From Octadecabacter arcticus 238 (GTDB lineage: Bacteria; Pseudomonadota; Alphaproteobacteria; Rhodobacterales; Rhodobacteraceae), in contig NC_020908.1 of the NCBI RefSeq assembly GCF_000155735.2, positions 377,001 through 441,000 on the forward strand: a stretch of DNA of 64,000 nucleotides. Reading direction: 5' to 3'. The notes under the pieces were generated by a model. That model was not told the DNA's origin. It did no database searches and saw nothing but the letters and a program-made list of their open reading frames with translations. A program made the translations under genes and the position numbers. Of the stretch, positions 45,585 through 57,426 are shown piece after piece. Numbering within the stretch: position 1 is the first letter of the stretch; each line of letters starts with the position of its first letter.

Positions 45585-46184
45585 TAACATATCGATGACC
45601 TGTTGCGGCGCGTAGGTTTTACCTGTCAGCCGTGTCAGGATATTGGCGATGTGGTGGACTTCGGCGTCGTCAAGGCGCCCGTCCGCGATCGCGACCTGCG
45701 ACATCGCCACGAGGGAATGGATCGCCAGCATATCGGGTGTGCGCAATTTGCGGGGGCGTCGGGCGCGGCCCGATACCGCGCGCAGTGCGCGAAACAGCAG
45801 CCCGAGAGCCGTCGCCACAATCAAAGCGTGGCCCCAGATTAGAGAGGTCAGATTGGGGGCCGCGGTTGCGGGAAGGTCTGCAGGAACAAGGCCAGACAGC
45901 TGCAGGGCGGCGAAATTTTCAGGTGTCACGCCGCGAAAATTTTTGCCGGTGCATCCGTCACCCGACAGGGCGTAGCCTTGGATCGTCGTGTAGACAGGAA
46001 CGAAGAAAACATCCGCAAAATCAACGAGGTGACAGACGGACAAGGTGCCAGTGCCGCCCGATTGCGGGATCGTGGTATCGGCCACGAAGCGTAAATCTGC
46101 GCCCCAACGTCCGACGCCTGCCTGCGCTGAGGACGCGACGGTCAACCCTAAGATAAGGGCGGTTGTGGGTATAAATTTGCGCAT
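45585..46184 (-). pseudogene. TerB-like membrane protein, N-terminal piece
   Basis: About 200 codons. A signal peptide or first membrane anchor (residues 1-22), an extracytoplasmic domain with two Cys, a membrane helix near residues 112-134 (SLIWGHALIVATALGLLFRA) and the first TerB-like repeat (MLAIHSLVAMSQVAIADGRL, DDAEVHHIANILTRL). Homology ends at DMLTE where the IS200 right end begins; the remaining residues of the open frame are IS sequence. The continuation lies at 43824-43898 and 42445-42620. The ATG at 46184 has AAGGA eight bases upstream. Function of the intact protein is unknown. Confidence 0.85.
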
Positions 46185-46327
46185 TGGCATGTCCTTACAA
46201 CATCAGTTGCAAGCACGTATCCTCTACACTTGCGGCATAGATAAGGCGCGCTCAGTATTTCGGGCGGGCCATTTCTGGCACCGCCCACTTTGTGGGTGTC
46301 TTATTGGTTAACGAAGTCTTAACAGGC

Positions 46328-47716
46328 CTAGGCGTGGATCGCGCCGTCACCGCAGGCAAGGGCGGCTTCGCGCACGGCCTCTGAATAGGTCGGATGTGCG
46401 TGGCAGGTGCGCGCGAGGTCTTCTGCAGCGGCGCCAAATTCCATGGCCACACAGATTTCATGGATCAAATCGCCCGCCATCGGGCCGATGATATGCGCCC
46501 CAAGAATGCGGTCCGTCGTTTTGTCGGCAAGGATTTTGACAAATCCGTCGCCCGCGAAATTCGCCTTGGCGCGGCCATTGCCCATAAAGCTGAACTTACC
46601 GATCTTATAATCGACTCCGTCTTCCTTAAGTTGCTCTTCGGTTTTGCCGACATTCGCGACCTCTGGGTGGGTGTAGATGACACCGGGTATCACACCATAG
46701 TTAACATGCGGTTTCTGACCCGCCAGACCTTCGGCGCAGGCCATGCCTTCGTCTTCGGCCTTATGCGCCAGCATCGGCCCGTCGATACAATCACCAAGCG
46801 CGTAAATGCCCGCTACATTGGTCTGGTAATGGGCGTCAGTCTTGATCTGTCCACGCTCGGAGATTTCGACGCCCAGCTCTGCCAGACCCAAGCCGTCGGT
46901 GAACGGGCGGCGGCCCGTGGCGACCAGAACAGTGTCGGCGTCCATCGTGCGTTCGCTGTCGTCGCTGCGCAGTTTGTACGTGACGGTTGCCTTGTTATTT
47001 TTGGTATCAACGGATTGCACCGCCGCGCCCATTACAAACTCAAGCCCTTGTTTTTTCAGCAAACGTTGGAATGCTTTTTGCACTTCGCCGTCCATGCCGG
47101 GTGTGATTTCGTTCAGGTATTCGATCACCGTGACCTTGGACCCAAGGCGGCTGTACACGGACCCGAGTTCAAGGCCGATCACACCGGCACCAATGACGAT
47201 CAGGTCTTTGGGGATCTTGCCCAATTCCAGCGCGCCGGTGGATGACACGACGGTCTTTTCATCGATCTCAACACCCTTGAGCGAGGACACTTCGGAGCCG
47301 GACGCGACGATGATGTTCTTGGCGTCATGCACGTCGTCGCCAACTTTGACTTTGCCGGCTTCGGGGATAGACCCCCAGCCCTTAATCCAGTCGATTTTGT
47401 TCTTTTTGAACAGGAATTCGATGCCTTTGGTGTTGGTCGCGATGACGTCGTCTTTGTACGACAACATCTGTTTCCAATCGACCGATTGGGTCTTTCCCTT
47501 AAGGCCCATGGCGGCGAAATTATGTTGGGCTTCGTGCAGCATATGGGACGCGTGCAGCAATGCCTTGGACGGGATGCAGCCGACGTTCAGGCAGGTGCCG
47601 CCCAAGGTATCGCGCCCCTCAACCACAGCCGTTTTCAGGCCCAGTTGCGCGCAACGAATGGCGCAAACGTAGCCGCCGGGGCCGGAACCGATGATGATGA
47701 CGTCGTAGCTGGACAT
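46328..47716 (-). CDS. lpd: Dihydrolipoyl dehydrogenase (E3)
   Basis: FAD-dependent E3 component of 462 residues; it reoxidises the lipoyl groups of SucB with NAD+. The FAD loop [14 protein letters not shown] is at residues 7-20, the redox disulfide in [16 protein letters not shown] (Cys near residues 41 and 46), the NAD loop [17 protein letters not shown] near residue 180, and the catalytic His-Glu pair in [11 protein letters not shown] near the C-terminus. The start is the ATG at 47716, with AAGGA upstream; the frame continues 50 codons further without support. Last gene of the suc operon. Confidence 0.96.
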   Translation of the reverse strand: MSSYDVIIIGSGPGGYVCAIRCAQLGLKTAVVEGRDTLGGTCLNVGCIPSKALLHASHMLHEAQHNFAAMGLKGKTQSVDWKQMLSYKDDVIATNTKGIEFLFKKNKIDWIKGWGSIPEAGKVKVGDDVHDAKNIIVASGSEVSSLKGVEIDEKTVVSSTGALELGKIPKDLIVIGAGVIGLELGSVYSRLGSKVTVIEYLNEITPGMDGEVQKAFQRLLKKQGLEFVMGAAVQSVDTKNNKATVTYKLRSDDSERTMDADTVLVATGRRPFTDGLGLAELGVEISERGQIKTDAHYQTNVAGIYALGDCIDGPMLAHKAEDEGMACAEGLAGQKPHVNYGVIPGVIYTHPEVANVGKTEEQLKEDGVDYKIGKFSFMGNGRAKANFAGDGFVKILADKTTDRILGAHIIGPMAGDLIHEICVAMEFGAAAEDLARTCHAHPTYSEAVREAALACGDGAIHA

Positions 47717-47799
47717 AGGGTATTCCTTTAAGTTTTGGCGCGTCACAGGGCGTACAGACCGCTTACACAAGCTGTACACAACCTGTATGTACACGCGAC

Positions 47800-48213
47800 T
47801 TAGATCAGAGTTGATACGATCATGGCGAACGTGGCAAGAAAGCCGACGAACCAGATGGCGCTGCGCCACGGGCTGAGGCCAAAGTAATAAGCGGGGACGT
47901 AGGCGATGCGCGCGACGAGGTAGGTGGTGGCGCAGACGGCGGTGAATTTGGTGTTCTGGCCGCTGAGTTGCACGACGAGAACGGCGATGGTGAACAGGAT
48001 GAGTGCTTCGAAGTGGTTGTTCATCGCCCGCGCAAGGCGGCCAGTTTTGGTGGACAGCTGTTCGAGGATGGTTTTGCCGCCCATGCGGTCAGGGTCGCGC
48101 GGCGATGCGGTTTTACCTGTGCCGAGTTCAACGTTGGCAGGGACAGCCATGAGCGCGAACTGCACAGCTTGGAGCAGGGCCGCGAGGGCGAGGGTGGTGA
48201 GTTCGGGGGTCAC
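47800..48213 (-). CDS. MAPEG-family membrane protein
   Basis: Integral membrane protein of 137 residues with four hydrophobic segments, related to microsomal glutathione transferases. Family features are [20 protein letters not shown] at the N-terminus, [15 protein letters not shown] near residue 70 and [21 protein letters not shown] near residue 100. I start it at the GTG at 48213, directly after the stop of the gene before it, since relatives begin MTPEL; the longer frame would overlap that gene. It sits between sucB and lpd, an arrangement I recall from other Rhodobacteraceae. Confidence 0.87.
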   Translation of the reverse strand: MTPELTTLALAALLQAVQFALMAVPANVELGTGKTASPRDPDRMGGKTILEQLSTKTGRLARAMNNHFEALILFTIAVLVVQLSGQNTKFTAVCATTYLVARIAYVPAYYFGLSPWRSAIWFVGFLATFAMIVSTLI

Positions 48214-48214
48214 T

Positions 48215-48616
48215 TCAGGATCCCAGTGACTTTGTGAGGCCGCCAAGTATACCACCAATTGCGTCGCCAACCTGCCACAGCGAGCTTTCTCCGGAGCTAA
48301 CTTTCTTCACACCTTCTGAGAGTTGCTCAGTGTCACCATTGGCGATTATTTTCTGCCCCAGCACTGTCATTCCGTATGATGTCAGAACTGGTTGGTTTGC
48401 AGAACCTCCTGCGTGACCACCTATGGTGCGATTATAAGCCTTCACGCGAATTAGCCCTTCAGATTCCAACCATTCGAGGCAGGGATAGAAAAAAGTCGCA
48501 TATTCTTGTTCCAGTTCAAGTTCATCGAACTTCAATGAGGTGTGCTGAATGCCCCAAACCAAAAGTAAATTCAGAATTCGTGCAATCACCAGTTCGCTTT
48601 TTTCCATCTCATTCAT
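48215..48616 (-). CDS. Uncharacterised protein between sucB and the MAPEG gene
   Basis: A 133-residue soluble protein that I do not recognise. Residues 5-60 could form helices around a winged-helix-like core (LKFDELELEQEYATFFYPCL, ESEGLIRVKAYNR); the C-terminus is Gly-rich (GDAIGGILGGLTKSLGS), a glycine-zipper pattern. The start is the ATG at 48616, with GAGG upstream. Codons are richer in A and T than in sucB or lpd, so the gene may have been inserted into the operon later. Confidence 0.7.
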   Translation of the reverse strand: MNEMEKSELVIARILNLLLVWGIQHTSLKFDELELEQEYATFFYPCLEWLESEGLIRVKAYNRTIGGHAGGSANQPVLTSYGMTVLGQKIIANGDTEQLSEGVKKVSSGESSLWQVGDAIGGILGGLTKSLGS

Positions 48617-48703
48617 GTGAGCCTCTTCCTTTACTGCAAGCCCGTGCTTGCACGGGCAGCCCCCCACCCTGGGTCGCGGGCTGCCCTGGGTTGCGAGCCT
48701 TCA

Positions 48704-50254
48704 TTACAAATCCATTAACAAGCGACGTGGATCTTCGAGCGCCTCTTTCACCCGCACAAGGAACGTCACAGCGCCTTTGCCGTCGACGATGCGGTGGTCG
48801 TAGGACAGCGCCAGATACATCATTGGACGGATCACGACTTCGCCGTTGATCGCCATGGGGCGGTCTTGGATTTTGTGCATGCCGAGAATGCCTGACTGTG
48901 GCGGGTTCAGGATCGGCGAGGACATGAGCGAGCCGTAGACGCCGCCGTTGGAAATCGTGAACGTACCGCCCTGCATTTCAGCCATGGTGAGTTTGCCGTC
49001 GCGGGCTTTTGCGCCCATGGCGGCAATCGCCTTTTCGATGCCAGCGAACGACATCTGGTCGGCGTCATTGATCACCGGAACCACCAGACCTGTCGGCGTG
49101 CCAGCGGCGATGCCCATGTTGACGTATTTCTTGTAGACCACATCGGTGCCGTCGATTTCGGCGTTCACTTCTGGCACTTCGTTGAGAGCATGGACGCAAG
49201 CCTTGGTGAAGAACGACATAAAGCCGAGTTTCACGCCGTGTTTTTTCAGGAACAAGTCTTTGTATTCGTTACGCAATGCCATGACCTCGGTCATGTCGAC
49301 GTCGTTGTAGGTGGTCAGCATGGCGGCGGTGTTCTGGCTTTCTTTCAGGCGACGCGCGATGGTCTGGCGCAGGCGGGTCATCTTGACGCGCTCTTCGCGG
49401 GAGTCCTGATCTGCGGCCACAGGCGCGCGTGGGGGCGCGGCTTGGACGACTGCGGGCGCGGGGGATGCCAGCGCCTTGAGCACGTCTTCTTTCATCACAC
49501 GACCATCTTTGCCGGTGCCTTTGACGTCCGTGAGGTTGTTTTCGGCCATCATCTTTTTGGCGCTGGGCGCGTCTTCGACGTCTTTGGATGCCGTCGCTGG
49601 GGCGGCAGTTGCGGCGGGCGCGGACGGCGCTGACACGGCGGCTGAGCCATCGGTGGACATGACGGCGAGCTTGCCGCCTGCCTCAACGGTTGCGCCTTCT
49701 TCGGCGAGCAGTTTGGTCATGACACCTGCGGCGGGTGCGGGCACTTCGACGCTGACTTTGTCGGTTTCAAGTTCGCACAGCATCTCGTCTGCCTGAAACG
49801 CTTGGCCGGGCTTTTTGAACCATGTGGAAACGGTCGCTTCGGTCACGGATTCGCCAAGGGTGGGCACCATGATGTCCATCTCGGTACCGTTGGATTTGGG
49901 GGTCTCAGCGGGCTCTTCATCATCGCGGGGTCTGATATCGCTCGGTCCCGTGTCGGATGAGCTTGGGACTTTTTCCTCAGGTTTTGGGGTATCGTCCGTG
50001 TCGGTCTTTTTCGCCGCGCCGCCTTCGCTGATCTGCGCGAGCAGGGCGTCGACGCCGACAGTATCGCCTTCGGCGGCGACGATTTCAGTCAGGGTGCCCG
50101 CGATGGGCGCGGGGACTTCGACGGTGACTTTGTCCGTTTCAAGTTCGCACAACATTTCATCGACTGCGACGGCATCGCCGGGCTTTTTGAACCATGTGGC
50201 GACGGTTGCTTCTGTGACGCTTTCGCCAAGGGTGGGGACGCGGACTTCGGTCAT
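48704..50254 (-). CDS. sucB: Dihydrolipoyllysine-residue succinyltransferase (E2 of 2-oxoglutarate dehydrogenase)
   Basis: Core subunit of 516 residues that transfers the succinyl group to CoA. Unlike most SucB proteins (about 400 residues, one lipoyl domain) it has two lipoyl domains: residues 2-76 with Lys42 in [10 protein letters not shown] and residues 127-200 with Lys166 in [10 protein letters not shown], joined by an acidic linker. They are followed by the peripheral subunit-binding domain ([20 protein letters not shown], near residue 230) and the catalytic domain with [10 protein letters not shown] near the C-terminus. The start overlaps the sucA stop as TAATG. Confidence 0.96.
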   Translation of the reverse strand: MTEVRVPTLGESVTEATVATWFKKPGDAVAVDEMLCELETDKVTVEVPAPIAGTLTEIVAAEGDTVGVDALLAQISEGGAAKKTDTDDTPKPEEKVPSSSDTGPSDIRPRDDEEPAETPKSNGTEMDIMVPTLGESVTEATVSTWFKKPGQAFQADEMLCELETDKVSVEVPAPAAGVMTKLLAEEGATVEAGGKLAVMSTDGSAAVSAPSAPAATAAPATASKDVEDAPSAKKMMAENNLTDVKGTGKDGRVMKEDVLKALASPAPAVVQAAPPRAPVAADQDSREERVKMTRLRQTIARRLKESQNTAAMLTTYNDVDMTEVMALRNEYKDLFLKKHGVKLGFMSFFTKACVHALNEVPEVNAEIDGTDVVYKKYVNMGIAAGTPTGLVVPVINDADQMSFAGIEKAIAAMGAKARDGKLTMAEMQGGTFTISNGGVYGSLMSSPILNPPQSGILGMHKIQDRPMAINGEVVIRPMMYLALSYDHRIVDGKGAVTFLVRVKEALEDPRRLLMDL

Positions 50255-53214
50255 TATTTTGATCCTTTAACGGTAAGCGCATCGTCAACGAGTGCGGCTT
50301 GTTCTGCTTTGTGGCGCGATGCGAGGCCCGTGGCGGGCGAGGCGGCTGCGGCGCGGCCTGCGTATTTAGGGCGCGAATGGTCAGCGTTGATGCGGGTCAG
50401 GACCCATTCGATATTGGGTTCCATGAACGACCACGCGCCTTGGTTTTTGGGTTCTTCCTGACACCAGACCATGTGCGCGGTCTTGAAGCGTTCAAGTTCC
50501 TTGACGGCGGACTGGGCTGGGAACGGATAGAATTGCTCGAAGCGCATGATGTAGACGTCATCAATGCCGCGTGCGTCGCGTTCTTCGAGCAGGTCAAAAT
50601 AGACTTTGCCCGAACACATGACGACGCGTTTGATTTTGTCGTCCGGCTGCAATGTGGTGTCCGAATTGCCATGCTGCGCGTCGTCCCAAAGGACGCGGTG
50701 GAAACTGGAACCTTCTTGGAATTCTTCCGCCTTGGACACTGCCATTTTGTGACGCAGAAGCGATTTTGGCGTCATCATGATCAGCGGTTTGCGGTAGCTG
50801 CGGTGCAACTGGCGGCGCAGGATGTGGAAATAGTTCGCCGGTGTCGTGCAGTTCGCCACGATCCAGTTGTCGCCGCCACACATGGTCAGGAAGCGTTCAA
50901 GCCGTGAGGACGAGTGTTCCGGTCCTTGGCCTTCATAGCCGTGGGGCAGCAGGCAGACGAGGCCGGACATGCGCAGCCATTTGGATTCACCGGAGCTGAT
51001 GAATTGATCGAACATGATCTGCGCGCCGTTTGCGAAATCGCCAAATTGCGCTTCCCAGAGGGTCAATGCGTTGGGTTCCGCAAGCGAATAGCCGTATTCA
51101 AACCCGAGGACCGCGTATTCTGACAGCATGGAATCAATGGCTTCGAAGTTGCCCTGACCTTCGCGGATATTGTTGAGCGGGTAGTAGCGTTCTTCGGTGT
51201 CTTGGTTCACCAGCCCAGAATGGCGCTGAGAGAACGTGCCACGGGTGGAATCCTGACCTGACAGGCGCACTGGATAGCCTTCGGTGAGCAGCGAGCCGAA
51301 GGCAAGGGCTTCGCCGGTGGCCCAGTCGAACCCTTCGCCGGTCTCAAACATTTTGGCTTTGGCACCAAGGATGCGACCAATGGTTTTGTGCAGTGGGAAA
51401 CCGTCGGGCGCGGTTGTCAGCGCCTTGCCGATTTCATCAAAGGTTTCTGCCTTGATCCATGTCTTGCCGCGCTGGTATTTGTCTTTTTCGCGCTTATCGA
51501 GATGGGACCATTTTCCGTCAAGCCAGTCGGCCTTGTTGGGTTTGTAGTCGGTGCCGGCCTCGAATTCTGCCGAAAGATAGGCCTGAAATTCTTCTTTCAT
51601 GCCCTCGATCTCGCCCTCGGGCACGAGGCCGTCTTTGACGAGGCGATCTGTATAGAGCGTCAGCGTGGTCTTTTGTTGTTTGATCTTTTTGTACATCAAC
51701 GGGTTGGTGAACATCGGTTCGTCGCCTTCATTGTGACCGAAGCGGCGGTAACAAATGATGTCGAGAACCACGTCTTTGTGGAACTTCTGGCGGAATTCTG
51801 TGGCGACGCGTGCGGCGTGCACCACGGCTTCGGGGTCGTCTCCGTTGACGTGGAAAATCGGCGCTTCGACCATCAGCGCGATATCAGTCGGGTAGGGCGA
51901 TGAGCGGCTGAAGTGCGGCGCGGTGGTGAAACCGATCTGGTTGTTGACGACGATGTGCATGGTGCCGCCGGTGCGGTGCCCGCGCAGACCCGACAGACCG
52001 AAGCCTTCGGCGACGACGCCTTGGCCCGCAAATGCCGCATCACCGTGCAGCAGGATCGCCATGGATTGGGTGCGGGATTTGTCGTTTTGTTGGTCCTGTT
52101 TGGCGCGCACTTTGCCGAGCACGACGGGGTTCACGGCCTCAAGGTGGGACGGGTTCGCGGTAAGTGACAAATGCACCGAATTGCCGTCAAATTCACGATC
52201 CGACGATGCGCCGAGGTGGTATTTCACATCGCCCGATCCGTCGACGTCTTCAGGGCTGGATGATCCCCCCTGAAATTCGTTGAAAATTGCGCGATAGGGT
52301 TTTTTCATCACATTGGCGAGCACGGACAGGCGGCCACGATGCGGCATGCCGATCACGATGTTGCGCAGGCCAAGCTGGCCACCGCGTTTGATGATCTGTT
52401 CCATCGCAGGGATCAGGCTTTCGCCACCATCCAGACCGAACCGCTTTGTGCCCATGTATTTAACGTGCAGAAATTTCTCGAAGCCTTCGGCCTGCACGAG
52501 GCTGTTCAGGATCGCCTTGCGTCCTTGCTTTGTGAACGTAATTTCCTTGCCCAGACCCTCAATCCGTTCCTTCAGCCATGCGGCTTCTTGCGGGTTGGAG
52601 ATGTGCATGTATTGCAATGCAAATGTGCTACAATAGGTCCGCTGCACGATGGCGAGGATGTCTTTCATCGACGCCACTTCGAGGCCGAGCACATTGTCGA
52701 TAAAGATCGGGCGATCCATGTCTTCGGGTTTGAACCCGTAGGACGCAGGATCGAGTTCGGGGTGTGGGATTTCATCGCGCATGCCGAGTGGGTCAAGGTC
52801 GGCTACAAGATGCCCCCTGATCCGGTAGGCGCGGATGATCATCAACGCGCGGATCGAATCCAGCACCGCGTTGCGAATCTGCTCTTCGGAAACCTCAACG
52901 CCCTTGGATGCGGCTTTCTCTTTAATTTTTTGACCCGCCGCTGCGGGTTCTGCGGCCCACTGACCGTCAAGCGCCGCCGTCAGGTCGTCGTTAGGGATCG
53001 GCGGCCAATCGTTGCGCGCCCAAGACGGGCCAGCGGCCTCGGCCTTGGCGTCTTCGGGTGCATCGCCCAAGGATTTGAAGAATGCGTGCCAGCTGTCATC
53101 CACCGCGTTCGGATCATCCGCATACCGCGCGTAAAGCTGTTCGATATATTCCGCGTTGTGGCCCTGCATAAAGGACGATGCGTGGAACTGGTCGTTGGAA
53201 GATTGGTCAGTCAT
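50254..53214 (-). CDS. sucA: 2-oxoglutarate dehydrogenase E1 component
   Basis: Thiamine-diphosphate enzyme of 986 residues that decarboxylates 2-oxoglutarate. The N-terminus has the usual [20 protein letters not shown] (residues 13-32). The ThDP/Mg site is in [14 protein letters not shown] and [10 protein letters not shown], and the C-terminal half has [19 protein letters not shown] and [20 protein letters not shown]. Full length and uninterrupted. It follows the uncharacterised secreted-protein gene by eight bases, with AGGTAGG before the ATG, and overlaps sucB. Confidence 0.97.
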   Translation of the reverse strand: MTDQSSNDQFHASSFMQGHNAEYIEQLYARYADDPNAVDDSWHAFFKSLGDAPEDAKAEAAGPSWARNDWPPIPNDDLTAALDGQWAAEPAAAGQKIKEKAASKGVEVSEEQIRNAVLDSIRALMIIRAYRIRGHLVADLDPLGMRDEIPHPELDPASYGFKPEDMDRPIFIDNVLGLEVASMKDILAIVQRTYCSTFALQYMHISNPQEAAWLKERIEGLGKEITFTKQGRKAILNSLVQAEGFEKFLHVKYMGTKRFGLDGGESLIPAMEQIIKRGGQLGLRNIVIGMPHRGRLSVLANVMKKPYRAIFNEFQGGSSSPEDVDGSGDVKYHLGASSDREFDGNSVHLSLTANPSHLEAVNPVVLGKVRAKQDQQNDKSRTQSMAILLHGDAAFAGQGVVAEGFGLSGLRGHRTGGTMHIVVNNQIGFTTAPHFSRSSPYPTDIALMVEAPIFHVNGDDPEAVVHAARVATEFRQKFHKDVVLDIICYRRFGHNEGDEPMFTNPLMYKKIKQQKTTLTLYTDRLVKDGLVPEGEIEGMKEEFQAYLSAEFEAGTDYKPNKADWLDGKWSHLDKREKDKYQRGKTWIKAETFDEIGKALTTAPDGFPLHKTIGRILGAKAKMFETGEGFDWATGEALAFGSLLTEGYPVRLSGQDSTRGTFSQRHSGLVNQDTEERYYPLNNIREGQGNFEAIDSMLSEYAVLGFEYGYSLAEPNALTLWEAQFGDFANGAQIMFDQFISSGESKWLRMSGLVCLLPHGYEGQGPEHSSSRLERFLTMCGGDNWIVANCTTPANYFHILRRQLHRSYRKPLIMMTPKSLLRHKMAVSKAEEFQEGSSFHRVLWDDAQHGNSDTTLQPDDKIKRVVMCSGKVYFDLLEERDARGIDDVYIMRFEQFYPFPAQSAVKELERFKTAHMVWCQEEPKNQGAWSFMEPNIEWVLTRINADHSRPKYAGRAAAASPATGLASRHKAEQAALVDDALTVKGSK

Positions 53215-53222
53215 GAGGGGAC

Positions 53223-53870
53223 CTACCTTTTGCTGTGGGTTAAGACGCTTACGCGGCCGTTAAATTCAAAGGTATCACTGATCAGATCAGCAATCATTTC
53301 CTTATGGTACAGATGGATAAACACCCTCTGAACCGCATTATCGTTCTCGAAGCGCTGTGTGCGTGTCGCAATGATTGGGCGCATTTCTGGCGTTACGCCA
53401 AACTCGATCTGTGGCTGCAAACTCGATCTGCTGATTGCTTCGGTTGTGGACATATCACACTGGGTACGCCCAAACGCTGGATGCTTTTCAAATTTAGTTC
53501 GAAGTAAATTTTCAGAGTCAGCGCGTCCAAGCCAAAAAGTTAGAGACACAGCATCAGGAACGTTCACACGTCGCGTATGCCCAGCAGCGGTTTCAAGAGA
53601 ACGTTCCCAGTTGGATTGCCAACGCACCGCGGGAACACGTCCGTAAGCCATACGATCGGCAAGGCCAATTGCAGCGATTGCACGAAAATCGCCTTCACCG
53701 AGATCTCTGTTTGGTATCTGAGACCAACCCAGTCTCTCCATCCTCTCGATCAGGTTTTGGTCTGCTGGGGCCGCCTCAAGGCAGGCATTTATAGTCGTGA
53801 CCACAACGTCTTGCGCGCTCGCGGTTGTTGCCGCGAACGCTAAGAAGATACAAAGCGCGTACTTAAGCAT
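53223..53870 (-). CDS. Uncharacterised secreted protein between sucD and sucA
   Basis: A 215-residue protein with a signal peptide (LKYALCIFLAFAATTASAQ, residues 2-20). The mature part has two Cys (residues about 30 and 138) that could form a disulfide; I recognise no family. It begins three bases after the sucD stop and ends eight bases before sucA, so it is expressed with the TCA enzymes although it is exported. Composition is richer in A and T than in the suc genes. Confidence 0.72.
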   Translation of the reverse strand: MLKYALCIFLAFAATTASAQDVVVTTINACLEAAPADQNLIERMERLGWSQIPNRDLGEGDFRAIAAIGLADRMAYGRVPAVRWQSNWERSLETAAGHTRRVNVPDAVSLTFWLGRADSENLLRTKFEKHPAFGRTQCDMSTTEAISRSSLQPQIEFGVTPEMRPIIATRTQRFENDNAVQRVFIHLYHKEMIADLISDTFEFNGRVSVLTHSKR

Positions 53871-53873
53871 GGT

Positions 53874-54755
53874 TTACCCAATCGCCTTCAACACAGCCTC
53901 GCCCAGTGTTGCTGGGCTGTCGGCTACAATGATACCAGCGGATTTCATCGCTTCGATCTTGCTTTCCGCGTCGCCTTTGCCACCAGCAACAATCGCGCCA
54001 GCGTGGCCCATACGACGACCTGGAGGCGCCGTGCGACCTGCGATGAAACCAGCGGTTGGTTTCCAACGGCCTTTTTTCTTTTGGGCGGTCAGGAATTCGG
54101 CGGCTTCTTCTTCTGCGGAGCCACCGATTTCGCCGATCATGATCATTGAATGGGTTTCGTCGTCGTCCAAAAACATGTTCAGGATGTCGATGTGTTCGGT
54201 GCCCTTGATCGGGTCGCCGCCAATGCCGACGGCGGTGGACTGGCCAAGGCCGCTGTCGCTGGTCTGCTTGACCGCTTCGTAGGTCAGCGTACCGGAACGC
54301 GACACAACGCCGACCGACCCACGTTTGTGGATGTGGCCGGGCATGATGCCGATTTTACAAGCATTCGGTGTGATCACGCCGGGGCAGTTTGGCCCGATCA
54401 GGCGGGATTTGGAGCCTTCAAGTGCACGCTTGACCTTCATCATGTCGAGCACGGGAATGCCTTCGGTGATGCAGATGATCAGCTCCATCTCAGCGTCGAT
54501 CGCCTCGAGGATCGAATCAGCGGCAAACGGCGGTGGCACATAGATGACGGAGGCATTGGCTTCTGTCACGTGCTTGGCTTCGTGGACGGAATTGAAGATC
54601 GGCAGGTCGAGGTGCGTTTGACCGCCCTTGCCCGGCGTCACGCCGCCAACCATTTTGGTGCCGTAAGCGATTGCCTGTTCGGAGTGGAACGTGCCCTGCG
54701 AGCCCGTAAGGCCCTGACAGATGACTTTGGTGTTTTCGTCGATGAGAATGGCCAT
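53874..54755 (-). CDS. sucD: Succinyl-CoA synthetase alpha subunit
   Basis: Forms succinate and ATP/GTP from succinyl-CoA together with SucC. It has 293 residues. The CoA-binding domain shows [20 protein letters not shown] (residues 17-36), and the phosphorylated His is in [16 protein letters not shown] near residue 250. It lies 53 bases after sucC with AAGGAGG before the ATG. Confidence 0.96.
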   Translation of the reverse strand: MAILIDENTKVICQGLTGSQGTFHSEQAIAYGTKMVGGVTPGKGGQTHLDLPIFNSVHEAKHVTEANASVIYVPPPFAADSILEAIDAEMELIICITEGIPVLDMMKVKRALEGSKSRLIGPNCPGVITPNACKIGIMPGHIHKRGSVGVVSRSGTLTYEAVKQTSDSGLGQSTAVGIGGDPIKGTEHIDILNMFLDDDETHSMIMIGEIGGSAEEEAAEFLTAQKKKGRWKPTAGFIAGRTAPPGRRMGHAGAIVAGGKGDAESKIEAMKSAGIIVADSPATLGEAVLKAIG

Positions 54756-54808
54756 GTCTAAGCCTCCTTGAAAATAAGTTGGTCGGTGGGGTTGCCCACC
54801 TGTGGGGC

Positions 54809-56002
54809 TTAGCCTTTGACCGCTTTCACGATCTTTTCAGCGCCGTCTTTCAAATCATCCGCAGCGATCACGTCGAGGCCGGAGTTGTTGATGATGGCTT
54901 TGCCTTCGTCGACGTTCGTGCCTTCAAGTCGCACAACCAGCGGGACTTTGAGGCCGACTTCTTTGACCGCAGATACAACGCCTTCGGCGATGACATCGCA
55001 GCGCATGATGCCGCCAAAGATGTTCACGAGGATGCCTTTGACCTGTGGATCAGAGGTAATGATCTTGAACGCCTCGGTCACTTTTTCTTTGGTCGCACCG
55101 CCGCCCACGTCGAGGAAGTTGGCAGGTTCAGCGCCGTACAGCTTGATGATGTCCATCGTCGCCATCGCGAGGCCAGCTCCGTTGACCATGCAGCCAATTT
55201 CGCCGTCCAGTGCAATGTAGTTCAGGTCGAATTTCGACGCGGCCAGTTCTTTGGGGTCTTCTTCGGTTTCATCGCGCAAGCTGGCGATGTCGGGATGGCG
55301 GTAGATCGCGTTGCCGTCGAAAGACACCTTTGCGTCAAGCACTTTGAGATCGCCAGCCTTGGTGACGATCAGCGGATTGATCTCAAGCATCTCCATGTCT
55401 TTTTCGGTGAACGCTTTGTACAGCAGACCCATCAGGTTAATGCATTGTTTGACCTGCTGACCCGTGAGGCCAAGGGTGAATGCAACACGGCGGCCGTGAA
55501 ATGCCTGATAGCCCGTGGCCGGATCAACGGTGAAGTTGACGATCTTTTCAGGGGTGTTGGCCGCGACTTCTTCGATGTCCATGCCGCCTTCGGTCGACAC
55601 AACAAAGCCGATCCGCGATGTCTGGCGATCAACCAGAAGGGCAAGGTAGAATTCGGATTCAATCGCTGCGCCATCTTCGATGTAGACGCGGTTGACCTGC
55701 TTGCCTGCTGGACCAGTTTGATGGGTGACCAGAGTGCGGCCCAACATCTTTTTGGCTTCGTCAGCGGCTTCGCCCACGGATTTGGTCAGACGTACGCCGC
55801 CTGCTTCGCCAGCACCGGCTTCTTGGAAGTGACCCTTGCCGCGACCACCTGCGTGGATCTGCGCCTTGACGACCCAGATCGGCCCGTCCAATTCGCTTGC
55901 GGCGGTTTTGGCGTCTTCTGCCTTGAGAACAGCGCGACCGTCGCTGACGGGTGCCCCGTAAGATGCAAGAAGCGCCTTGGCCTGATATTCGTGGATATTC
56001 AT
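54809..56002 (-). CDS. sucC: Succinyl-CoA synthetase beta subunit
   Basis: ATP-grasp subunit of 397 residues, standard length. The N-terminal [19 protein letters not shown], the nucleotide-binding [13 protein letters not shown] (near residue 46), EINPLIVTK and the C-terminal [14 protein letters not shown] are all present. First gene of the sucCD-sucAB transcription unit after a 428-base gap behind mdh. The TGTGATCACA operator pair lies about 100-130 bases upstream of its ATG. Confidence 0.96.
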   Translation of the reverse strand: MNIHEYQAKALLASYGAPVSDGRAVLKAEDAKTAASELDGPIWVVKAQIHAGGRGKGHFQEAGAGEAGGVRLTKSVGEAADEAKKMLGRTLVTHQTGPAGKQVNRVYIEDGAAIESEFYLALLVDRQTSRIGFVVSTEGGMDIEEVAANTPEKIVNFTVDPATGYQAFHGRRVAFTLGLTGQQVKQCINLMGLLYKAFTEKDMEMLEINPLIVTKAGDLKVLDAKVSFDGNAIYRHPDIASLRDETEEDPKELAASKFDLNYIALDGEIGCMVNGAGLAMATMDIIKLYGAEPANFLDVGGGATKEKVTEAFKIITSDPQVKGILVNIFGGIMRCDVIAEGVVSAVKEVGLKVPLVVRLEGTNVDEGKAIINNSGLDVIAADDLKDGAEKIVKAVKG

Positions 56003-56101
56003 AAATCCGTCCTTCGGTCTGATAAACGTTGAGTTTGCTATAGACCCCTTAAACGGGCGTGACGAATGGCTTTTTCAGCATATAGGCGAAAAAGCGACAT
56101 T

Positions 56102-56132
56102 TGTGATCACACGTCCAAAAGGTGTGATCACA
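56102..56132. promoter_or_regulatory. TGTGATCACA operator pair upstream of sucC
   Basis: Two perfect copies of TGTGATCACA at 56102-56111 and 56123-56132, 21 bp apart (two helical turns). Flanking bases make the whole an inverted repeat (TTTGTGATCACAC and GTGTGATCACAAA). The rest of the 56003-56430 gap holds the mdh terminator and no gene that I can support. Confidence 0.72.
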
Positions 56133-56380
56133 AAAATAGAATCGGTTAGCGCCAACATGGTTTTTGCATGAATATCGCGAAATGGCTTGCTGTTATGGCC
56201 ACAGCGCAGCGGATCACGCGCAGTCCCGATCAGACGTCCTTGATCGCTTGGATCAGCATTTGCGCAGGATTGGGTTCCCACACGTTCAAACGACGTGTCA
56301 TTGCCGTTGATTATAGCGGCTGCGAGAGGTGAAATGGCTCAACAGTGGCGATTCCCACACAAGATCGATTCCTATAAAAA

Positions 56381-56404
56381 AAGGCGCCCCAAACGGGACG
56401 CCTT
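56381..56404 (-). terminator. Rho-independent terminator behind mdh
   Basis: AAGGCG and CGCCTT pair with an inner CCC/GGG stem. On the minus strand the stem is followed by a run of seven T. It separates mdh from the sucC operon and shows that sucC needs its own promoter. Confidence 0.85.
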
Positions 56405-56430
56405 GATTATTTTAGAGGACTTTGCCGCAG

Positions 56431-57426
<996 letters not shown>

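Larger units (their letters stand above)
43898..45585 (+). mobile_element. IS200/IS605-type element carrying a nested IS
   Basis: An IS200-like element whose outer ends hold small hairpins: ACCGGCT-TCC-AGCCGGT at 43915-43931 and CTACCGGC-GTCA-GCCGGTAG near the right end at 45556-45575. Such subterminal hairpins are the recognition sites of the single-strand Y1 transposase. No target duplication is expected in this family and none is seen. It splits the terB-like gene, and it is itself split by an rve-type element at 44372-45506. End bases are approximate. Confidence 0.8.

Noticed and set aside
48640..48690. GC-rich inverted repeats behind sucB
   Set aside because: They can form hairpins (GCCCGTG/CACGGGC and GGCAGCC/GGGCTGCC) but lack a T run, so I do not call a terminator.
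52339..53331. A 330-codon plus-strand frame
   Set aside because: Antisense to sucA over most of its length, without recognisable domains.
54364..54373. TGTGATCACG inside sucD
   Set aside because: It lies within coding sequence, single, with a mismatch and without the 21-bp partner, so it is probably a chance match to the operator motif.
54779..56032. A 417-codon open frame on the plus strand
   Set aside because: It lies wholly antisense to sucC, which has complete family motifs; the frame reflects the codon bias of the real gene.
56133..56375. Short open frames in the sucC-mdh gap
   Set aside because: None has a ribosome binding site or a convincing protein composition.
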